The notes beneath the pieces were generated by a model that had not been told where the DNA came from, did not search any database, and saw only the letters and a list, made by a program, of their open reading frames with translations. This document shows positions 6,406-11,591 of a DNA stretch of 11,591 bases, piece after piece. This DNA is from Savagea sp. (GTDB lineage: Bacteria; Bacillota; Bacilli; Bacillales_A; Planococcaceae). Position numbers and translations under genes: made by a program. Where the stretch lies: the NCBI GenBank assembly GCA_030152265.1, contig JASLHQ010000193.1:1-11591 (forward strand), written 5' to 3'. Each line of letters begins with the position of its first letter. Position 1 is the stretch's first letter.

Positions 6406-7521
6406 ATGACGGTGTTACAAGGGGTCAAAGTATTAGATTTTACGACATTGTTGCCCGGGCCATTTGCGACGCAAACGTTAGCAGATCTCGGAGCGGACAT
6501 TTTGCAAATCGTTTCACCGACACGTCACGATCTCGTGCGAACGTTATCACCGGTCGATGAGGAAGGAATGTCTGCTGCGGGGCGTCAATTGCACCGTTCG
6601 AAAGAAGTGCTCCCACTCGATTTGAAAGAAGAAGGGGCGAAAGAGCGCATTTACGAGCTCATTGAGGAGTACGACATTATTTTTGAACAGTTTCGTCCAG
6701 GCGTGATGGCTCGTCTCGGACTCGATTATGAGACGGTGCGTAAAATCAATCCACGCATCATTTATTGTTCGATTACAGGGTACGGGCAGACCGGTCCTTA
6801 TCGGGACCGAGCGGGGCATGATTTGAACTATTTATCGCTCGCTGGTATTTCGAACTATTCGCGCCGAGAAGGAGAACGTCCATCTCCTCTCGGTGTTCAA
6901 CTAGCGGATTTAGCAGGGGGATCTTTATATAGTTTAGTCGGTGTCTTGGCTGCGCTTTATAAGCGAACGCAAACGGGTGAAGGGGATTACGTTGACATTA
7001 GTATGACGGACGCGAGTTTTTCACTCAATGTTTTGTTCGGGTCAGGTGTACTAGCGACAGGAGAAGATGTCGGGCCGGAATCGAATTTATTAAATGGGGG
7101 CGACTTTTACGATTATTATGAAACGTCGGACGGCCGCTATTTATCGGTCGGTAGTTTAGAGCCACCATTTCGTAAAGAGCTGTGCGAAATTGTCGGTTTA
7201 GAGGAATGGTATGAGCGCACATTTACAGAAGACGAGTCGGTGTTACGAGCGTTTAAAGAAGCGTTACGAGAACGGTTGAAAACACGTGATTTCGCATCGT
7301 GGTGTGCTGTATTTGAAAAAGCAGATTGCTGTGTGGAGCCTGTGCTCACATTGAAAGAAGCGATGGACCATCCACAATTGCGTGCGCGCGGCATGATTGT
7401 CGACGTACCGAAAGAAGATGGAACCGTCGTGCAACAAATCGGACAACCGATTCAATTTCAAAACAATCCACCGACGTATCGTCACGTTGGGCGGATCATT
7501 CCAAAGGGGGAAACTAAATGA
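6406..7521 (+). CDS. Family III CoA-transferase, alpha-methylacyl-CoA racemase-like
   Basis: A 371-residue CaiB/BaiF-fold protein. The family contains CoA-transferases, which use a catalytic Asp, and alpha-methylacyl-CoA racemase (AMACR), which uses a His/Asp/Glu set. Here all three racemase-type residues occur with the spacing known from the mycobacterial enzyme (His126, Asp156, Glu241): His138 in AGHDLNYLSLAG (codon 6817-6819), Asp168 in QLADLAGGS (6907-6909) and Glu252 in VGSLEPPF (7159-7161). The LNGGDFYDYYET..DGRYLSVGS block is also AMACR-like. A racemase would interconvert 2R- and 2S-methyl-acyl-CoA so that the dehydrogenase can act on the S form. Asp168 equally fits a CoA-transferase that activates a free acid, so that role remains open. 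AAAGGGGAG precedes the ATG, 17 bases after the dehydrogenase stop; its own TGA overlaps the next start. Confidence 0.9.
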   Translation: MTVLQGVKVLDFTTLLPGPFATQTLADLGADILQIVSPTRHDLVRTLSPVDEEGMSAAGRQLHRSKEVLPLDLKEEGAKERIYELIEEYDIIFEQFRPGVMARLGLDYETVRKINPRIIYCSITGYGQTGPYRDRAGHDLNYLSLAGISNYSRREGERPSPLGVQLADLAGGSLYSLVGVLAALYKRTQTGEGDYVDISMTDASFSLNVLFGSGVLATGEDVGPESNLLNGGDFYDYYETSDGRYLSVGSLEPPFRKELCEIVGLEEWYERTFTEDESVLRAFKEALRERLKTRDFASWCAVFEKADCCVEPVLTLKEAMDHPQLRARGMIVDVPKEDGTVVQQIGQPIQFQNNPPTYRHVGRIIPKGETK

Positions 7522-8291
7522 TGCAATGGGAGAATTATGTCGTCGTCGTAACAGGGGGCGCTTCAGGATTAGGGTTAGGTGTCGTAGAAGCTGTCGTTGA
7601 AAAAGGAGGGCGCGCAGTCATCTTCGATTTAGATGAGGCGAAAGCAGAAGAAGTATGTGAAAGACTTGGAGAGCGTGTGACGCGTGCGCACGTGAACGTG
7701 ACAGATGAAGCTTCTGTACAAGCAGGCATCCAGCATGCGATCGATACGTTCGGAGCTATTCATGCTTGCGTCAACTGTGCAGGAATTGCACCGCCGCAAA
7801 AAATACTCGGAAGAAAAGGCGTCATGCCACTTGAAAACTTTGAAAGCGTCATTCAAGTGAATTTAGTCGGGACGTTTAACGTGATGCGTCTTGCAGCAGA
7901 ACAAATGGCGAACAACGAGCCGTACTCCACGCATGGGGAACGTGGTGTCATCATTAATACGGCGTCTGTCGCTGCATTTGAAGGGCAGATGGGGCAAATT
8001 GCATACAGTGCGAGTAAAGCGGGTGTCGTCGGCATGAGCTTGCCGGCAGCGCGTGATTTATCATCGACAGGCATTCGTGTCAATGCGATTGCGCCAGGTT
8101 TATTCCGCACACCGCTTGCAGAAGGGTTAGGCGAAAAAGTCGTCGCCAGTTTAGAAGAGACAGTCGAATTTCCGAAGCGACTCGGCTTGCCGAAAGAATT
8201 TGCGCATCTCGTAACGTTTTTAATCGAAAATGAATATATGAACGGAGAAGTTGTGCGACTCGATGGAAGTATTCGCATGGCGGCGAAGTAG
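7518..8291 (+). CDS. SDR, 3-hydroxyacyl-CoA dehydrogenase type 2 (HSD10-like)
   Basis: A 257-residue classical short-chain dehydrogenase. The Rossmann motif TGGASGLG (12-19) and Asp37 after the second strand point to NAD(H). NCAG (86-89), Asn115, Ser150, Tyr163 and Lys167 (YSASK) complete the catalytic tetrad with normal spacing. Long blocks match human HSD10 as I recall it: GVIINTASVAAFEGQ.GQ, PEK-like EKV, NGEV.RLDG.IRM. Enzymes of this group oxidise 3-hydroxy(-2-methyl)acyl-CoA to the 3-keto form, in isoleucine and branched fatty acid breakdown. The start ATG (7518) overlaps the upstream TGA by four bases, with AAAGGGGG seven bases before it; ATG at 7521 is an equally plausible start one codon later. 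Last gene of the operon, followed by a terminator. Confidence 0.93.
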   Translation: MMQWENYVVVVTGGASGLGLGVVEAVVEKGGRAVIFDLDEAKAEEVCERLGERVTRAHVNVTDEASVQAGIQHAIDTFGAIHACVNCAGIAPPQKILGRKGVMPLENFESVIQVNLVGTFNVMRLAAEQMANNEPYSTHGERGVIINTASVAAFEGQMGQIAYSASKAGVVGMSLPAARDLSSTGIRVNAIAPGLFRTPLAEGLGEKVVASLEETVEFPKRLGLPKEFAHLVTFLIENEYMNGEVVRLDGSIRMAAK

Positions 8292-8295
8292 CAAA

Positions 8296-8328
8296 AAAAG
8301 GATGTTGCGATAAAAGCAACATCCTTTT
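8296..8328. terminator. Bidirectional terminator between operon and symporter unit
   Basis: AAAAGGATGTTGC pairs perfectly with GCAACATCCTTTT around a seven-base loop. The plus side ends TTTTCTTT, the minus side in seven T. It lies five bases after the SDR stop and two bases beyond the stop of the minus-strand small peptide gene, so it closes both units. Confidence 0.9.
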
Positions 8329-8330
8329 CT

Positions 8331-8429
8331 TTATTCCGGTTTATAGTATTTCCAAAGTAAGAAGGAAAAGATCGCAGTCGATACGACCATTCCGACAATC
8401 CAAATAGTAAACATCGTAGAACTAAACAT
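8331..8429 (-). CDS. 32-residue single-pass membrane peptide, symporter-associated
   Basis: A very short gene whose product begins MFSSTMFTIWIVGMVV and ends LLWKYYKPE. One hydrophobic helix (about residues 7-25) is flanked by a basic, aromatic C-terminus (WKYYK). Support is contextual but good: AAGGAGG lies seven bases before the ATG and overlaps the stop codon of the symporter gene just upstream (12-base gap), and its stop is immediately followed by a strong terminator. It is thus the second gene of a symporter operon and probably translationally coupled. From memory, annotation pipelines use the name 'symporter small accessory protein' for peptides of this kind beside sodium:solute symporters; I cannot verify membership here. 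Likely a small subunit or stabiliser of the transporter (inference). Confidence 0.75.
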   Translation of the reverse strand: MFSSTMFTIWIVGMVVSTAIFSFLLWKYYKPE

Positions 8430-8441
8430 ACGAACGCCTCC

Positions 8442-9914
8442 TTATTTTGTCGCTTCTGCTGGACGTGGGAAAACATTCGCTAAGACGAACATCGTAATGA
8501 TCCCGACGAGCGTAGACCAACCACCTGCAGCGAGCGGACTCGGCTCAAGGCCTGTAAATACAATCACTAAATAAAATGCTAATCCGATAAACATCGAACC
8601 TTCTGCAGCACGGCGGTGCGCTTTTTTCTTACCGAATACGGCATACATGACAGGTCCGAGCGTTCCTGCCGATACACCTGATATTCCGACCCACATTAAA
8701 TCCGCTAAAAATGGGGGTGGGTTTAAGACGATGAGCGCAGCGAGCAAACCGACCGCTAAGACGACGATGCGGCTAATTTTGAGCGCAGTCGCATCCGCTT
8801 TTTCAGGTGTCGTTTTAATGATGCCACGTTTCACGAGCACTTTTTTATAAATGTCATTCGCAAATACTGTACTCATGACGACGAATAGACCGTCTGTCGT
8901 CGATAAAGCAGCTGCTAAAATGACGACCGCAACGAATGCGGCGAGCGCAGCAGGGAAGCCCCATGCGACATATTCGAGTAATGCGAGGTCCGCTTGTTCC
9001 AATCCTGGAACGGCCATGCGGGCGAAAAATCCTCCGAATAACACGAACAATGAAGCGGCAGCTGCAAAAATGTAAACGATGATCATTTTACGCAAGTCTT
9101 TTTCGTTTTTTAACGATAATACTTTGTTAAATAATTGCGGTTGTGAGGCGAAAGAAAATTGAATAATGAGTAAACCGAGTACCGCTGAAATCGCATAATA
9201 GTTCGAATCGGGATTAAAGACAGAAAGTAACTGCATATCTTGTTCTTTAAAATTGTCCGTAATCGCTTGGAACGTTTTTGAAATGCTCCAATCTCCGAAG
9301 AAATACAATCCAGATAAAAAGACGATTACGCCTGTTGCAGCCATCATAATCGCTTGAACCGCATCTGTGTATACGTCCGCATACGAACCGCCGACGTACA
9401 CGTACGCCACGACGATGACAGCGATTAAAATGAGCCCGGTTAAATAATTTAAATTCAGCATGTTTTGGAAAATTTGAGCTCCTGCTGAAAACTGTGCGGC
9501 GATGTAAAATAAGTTAAATAACATAATGAGTCCTGTACCGACACGTAAAATGTCGCTATCGTAATAATCGCCTAACCAGTCAGGAAGCGAAAGGGAATGT
9601 TGCTCTTGATTGCGCTTGTATGCGGTTTTCGCAATCGTAATAAATCCGAGCGGAGCCCCGATAAAAATCGCTAAATAGAGCCATAAGTTACTGAGTCCCC
9701 AAGCGTATGAATATCCGGGGTACCCCATAAATGTCGCAGCACTAAATAATGTCGCAGCGAGTGATAATCCGAGCACATATGGACCGAGTGTACCGCCACT
9801 GATTGCGAAGTCTTCCATCGTCTTCGTTTTGCGTGCCGCATACATGCTGACGCCGACCATGATCGCCATGAAGACGCCGAATTGAATCCATAAATGTGTA
9901 CTAATTTCAATCAT
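8442..9914 (-). CDS. Sodium:solute symporter (SSS family)
   Basis: A 490-residue, roughly 13-helix inner-membrane transporter that couples solute uptake to Na+. Family features include GGTLGPYVLGLSLAATLFSA (residues 40-59), YVYVGGSYADVYTDAVQAIM (172-191) and AAALSTTDGLFVVMS followed by DIYK. In that block the S-T pair at 338-339 sits where PutP and vSGLT have the Na2 sodium ligands. The substrate is not determinable; related proteins carry acetate, proline, pantothenate and others. I chose ATG 9914 rather than ATG 9923 because AAAGGAG (9924-9930) touches the latter but is nine bases from the former, which trims three residues. A promoter and a hairpin lie upstream, and a 32-residue membrane peptide gene follows 12 bases downstream. 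Confidence 0.92.
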   Translation of the reverse strand: MIEISTHLWIQFGVFMAIMVGVSMYAARKTKTMEDFAISGGTLGPYVLGLSLAATLFSAATFMGYPGYSYAWGLSNLWLYLAIFIGAPLGFITIAKTAYKRNQEQHSLSLPDWLGDYYDSDILRVGTGLIMLFNLFYIAAQFSAGAQIFQNMLNLNYLTGLILIAVIVVAYVYVGGSYADVYTDAVQAIMMAATGVIVFLSGLYFFGDWSISKTFQAITDNFKEQDMQLLSVFNPDSNYYAISAVLGLLIIQFSFASQPQLFNKVLSLKNEKDLRKMIIVYIFAAAASLFVLFGGFFARMAVPGLEQADLALLEYVAWGFPAALAAFVAVVILAAALSTTDGLFVVMSTVFANDIYKKVLVKRGIIKTTPEKADATALKISRIVVLAVGLLAALIVLNPPPFLADLMWVGISGVSAGTLGPVMYAVFGKKKAHRRAAEGSMFIGLAFYLVIVFTGLEPSPLAAGGWSTLVGIITMFVLANVFPRPAEATK

Positions 9915-9923
9915 GTAGTTCAT

Positions 9924-9930
9924 CTCCTTT
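9924..9930 (-). promoter_or_regulatory. Ribosome binding site deciding the symporter start
   Basis: AAAGGAG on the minus strand abuts the ATG at 9923 directly (zero spacing, not usable) and is nine bases from the in-frame ATG at 9914, which is therefore preferred. Confidence 0.75.
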
Positions 9931-9950
9931 TCGAAAAAAGACCAAATGAA

Positions 9951-9979
9951 AAAGCGTTCTCAATTTTTGAGAGCGCTTT
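9951..9979 (-). terminator. Terminator-like hairpin in the symporter leader
   Basis: AAAGCGTTCTCAA pairs with TTGAGAGCGCTTT along 13 bp (one position is a T/G wobble) around a loop of three or more bases. On the minus strand it is followed by TTTTTC. It is 36 bases before the symporter start and downstream of a predicted promoter. It may be the terminator of the Lon-like gene, an attenuator for the symporter, or both. The 3' arm (9967-9982) also resembles a cre box at 14 of 16 positions. Confidence 0.65.
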
Positions 9980-10004
9980 AATTGGACTATGAATTTGTAA
10001 CATC

Positions 10005-10033
10005 ATCATATAATACCTTTATGAAAATAGCAA
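10005..10033 (-). promoter_or_regulatory. Predicted sigma-A promoter of the symporter operon
   Basis: On the minus strand, TTGCTA (10028-10033), 17 bases and TATGAT (10005-10010) match the -35 and -10 boxes at four and five of six positions. An A/T tract (about 10038-10070) just upstream could act as an UP element. The start site would be near 9998, giving an approximately 84-base leader that contains the hairpin. The rest of 10034-10124 is AT-rich and I see nothing else in it. Confidence 0.5.
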
Positions 10034-10124
10034 ACACTAAAAAATAAAATTGCATAAAAAAATAAAATAAATAGAGGGAGTAAGGGAAAAGACCTAAAAG
10101 ATAGGAAAGAGCTCAAACGAGTAA

Positions 10125-11591
10125 TTAAACGTTTTTTCTAGCGAATGATGCGAATTTCTTCAAAGTTTTATGCGCGAGATCATAAATAGAATTAGGTTCA
10201 AAAGAACTATCTTCATTTAGACCAGCGGGAACTCCTGTTAAAATTTCGATACCTTGTTCAATCGTTTCGATCGCATAAATGTGGAATTTTCCAGCGGCCA
10301 CCGCTTCGATTACTCGGTCGTTTAACATAAGTTGTCGCACGTTCGCTTTCGGGATGAGTACGCCTTGTTCTCCAGTCAGTCCTTGTTTGTCACAAATGGC
10401 GAAGAAACCTTCAATTTTTTCGTTGACGCCTCCGATCGGTTGAACTTCTCCTTTTTGGTTGACGGAGCCTGTCACAGCGAGTCCTTGTTTAATCGGCACA
10501 TTCGCTAAGCTCGAAAGGAGAGCGTACAATTCGGTGCTCGATGCACTGTCCCCATCGACGCCACTGTACGATTGTTCAAATGCAAGGTGAGCGGTTAAAG
10601 AGAGCGGGAATTGTTGCGCGAATGTTTGTCCGAGATATCCGCTTAAAATGTATACCCCTTTATTGTGGAAGCTTCCCGATAATTCACTTTCTCGTTCGAT
10701 ATTGACGATGCCACTTTCGCCGACGAACGTCGTCGCAGTAATGCGAGTCGGTTTTCCGAATTGGTATTGTCCGAGGTTGAGAACGGCGAGTCCATTCACT
10801 TGTCCGACGCTTGCGCCCGACGTTTCGATTAAAATCGTATCGTCAATAATGTTTTGTTGTACTTTTTCTTCGTATAAATTGTTGCGGTATTGTTTTTCTG
10901 CGATCGTTTTTTGAATGTGAGACGCGTGAATCGTCGTTGCTTCTTCGAGTCTCGCCCACGTATCCGCTTCGTAGAGCAATTCGACGAGTTCGTTAAAGCG
11001 CGTCGACAATTTCGTCTGTTCGTCAGCAAGTCGCATACTATATTCGATAATGCGTGCGACGGCATCCCGGTGAAAAGGAAGTAAGTTATGCTCTGTCGCA
11101 TGCGTATGAATGAAACGGACGAGGCTCATCATATTTTGTTCAGAAGCGTCCATTTCCACGTCGAAATCGACTTTTATTTTAAATAGTTTTCGGAAATCCT
11201 CGTCATAATGGTAGAGCATTTGGTACGTGTCGACGTTGCCGATTAAAATGACTTTCACATCGAGAGGGAGCGCTTCTGGTTGCAGCGATGTCGTTGCGAC
11301 TAAACTCGCATGTTCTGCGATATTTTCGATTTTCAATTCTTTATGGAGGAGGGCGCGTTTTAACCCTTCCCATGCGTAACTTTTCGTCAACAAGTCGCGC
11401 GCTTGAATAATTAAATAGCCACCGTTCGCTTCATGTAAAAACCCTGGTTTGATTTTAGTGAAGTTCGTGCTCATGACCCCCATGCGACTTTCATATTCGA
11501 CTTTCCCAATCAAATTGTAATATGTCGGGTTGTCTGCGATGATGACGGGTGCTCCGTTCGTTTCTTCGTGATGGACGAGGACGTTCACTTC
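10125..11591 (-). CDS. LonB/YcbZ-type AAA protease, 5'-truncated by window edge
   Basis: The C-terminal 488 residues of a Lon-related (S16) ATP-dependent protease. The frame is open to the window edge; the apparent GTG start at 11588 is just an internal valine. The visible part contains the end of the AAA+ module, with GFLHEANGGYL, a sensor-1-like ILIGN and the arginine-finger region DEDFRKLF. A helical section and the complete S16 domain follow. The catalytic dyad is intact: Ser in DGDSASSTE (codon 10545-10547) and Lys in GGVNEKIEGF (10416-10418), 43 residues apart as in Lon. The domain order and the HEANGG motif fit the LonB/YcbZ-like branch rather than classic LonA. Where Walker B acidic residues are expected, the sequence reads IIQARD, so ATPase activity may be altered. 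No hairpin lies right after its stop; the nearest is at 9951-9979. Cytosolic or membrane location cannot be judged without the N-terminus. Confidence 0.88.
   Translation of the reverse strand, partial: EVNVLVHHEETNGAPVIIADNPTYYNLIGKVEYESRMGVMSTNFTKIKPGFLHEANGGYLIIQARDLLTKSYAWEGLKRALLHKELKIENIAEHASLVATTSLQPEALPLDVKVILIGNVDTYQMLYHYDEDFRKLFKIKVDFDVEMDASEQNMMSLVRFIHTHATEHNLLPFHRDAVARIIEYSMRLADEQTKLSTRFNELVELLYEADTWARLEEATTIHASHIQKTIAEKQYRNNLYEEKVQQNIIDDTILIETSGASVGQVNGLAVLNLGQYQFGKPTRITATTFVGESGIVNIERESELSGSFHNKGVYILSGYLGQTFAQQFPLSLTAHLAFEQSYSGVDGDSASSTELYALLSSLANVPIKQGLAVTGSVNQKGEVQPIGGVNEKIEGFFAICDKQGLTGEQGVLIPKANVRQLMLNDRVIEAVAAGKFHIYAIETIEQGIEILTGVPAGLNEDSSFEPNSIYDLAHKTLKKFASFARKNV

Noticed and set aside
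7853..8476. Long minus-strand open frame (207 codons) opposite the SDR gene
   Set aside because: It runs antisense through a strongly recognisable SDR and crosses the terminator, the small peptide gene and the symporter end. The translation is basic/serine-rich with no recognisable domain and no ribosome site.
10021..10047. Tiny plus-strand ORF (MKIANTKK) in the intergenic AT-rich stretch
   Set aside because: Eight codons, no ribosome site, and inside a region better read as the minus-strand symporter promoter.
10110..10137. Possible short hairpin (AAACG/CGTTT) after the Lon-like stop codon
   Set aside because: Only five base pairs with a large AT loop, and the T-run lies on the plus strand, which has no gene here to terminate.

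Overview
The window looks like chromosomal DNA of a low-to-moderate GC Firmicute, most likely Bacillales/Bacillaceae. The grounds are strong AAAGGAGG-type ribosome binding sites, compact intrinsic terminators with T-runs, a sigma-54 (SigL-type) regulator of the Bacillus style, and YibE/YibF-type membrane proteins. I cannot name the genus from sequence alone. No rRNA, tRNA, CRISPR array, insertion sequence, phage gene or integration site is visible. Coding density is high, and no gene-free stretch exceeds about 210 bases.

Layout, left to right. (1) The 3' part of a GntP-family permease ends at an intrinsic terminator (1041-1085). (2) A translationally coupled pair of YibE/F-family membrane proteins (1120-2960) ends at a bidirectional hairpin embedded in the last codons of both convergent genes (2939-2971). 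(3) A minus-strand sigma-54-dependent activator with CBS-CBS-PAS-PAS-AAA+-Fis architecture (2970-5069) is divergent from (4) a three-gene plus-strand operon (5246-8291). That operon encodes an acyl-CoA dehydrogenase of the LCAD/IVD type, an alpha-methylacyl-CoA racemase-like family III CoA-transferase, and an SDR very close to 3-hydroxyacyl-CoA dehydrogenase type 2 (HSD10). (5) A second bidirectional terminator (8296-8328) separates this operon from (6) a minus-strand sodium:solute symporter followed by an unlisted 32-residue membrane peptide. (7) At the right edge is the C-terminal two thirds or so of a LonB/YcbZ-type protease on the minus strand.

The centrepiece is the divergent region 5070-5245. 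It holds a near-perfect -24/-12 sigma-54 promoter for the acyl-CoA operon, a good sigma-A promoter for the regulator, repeated TTTACA elements suitable as activator sites (one lies inside the regulator's own promoter), and a catabolite-repression-like box. Together these suggest an inducible, glucose-repressible catabolic operon. The enzyme set (racemase, flavin dehydrogenase with helix-G catalytic glutamate, HSD10-like dehydrogenase) matches the steps needed for 2-methyl-branched acyl-CoA breakdown, as in isoleucine or methyl-branched fatty acid catabolism. The hydratase and thiolase are not in the window. This pathway assignment is an inference from families and context. No wholly new system is evident. 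The most review-worthy items are this regulated branched acyl-CoA module, the small symporter-associated peptide, and the terminator-like hairpin in the symporter leader.
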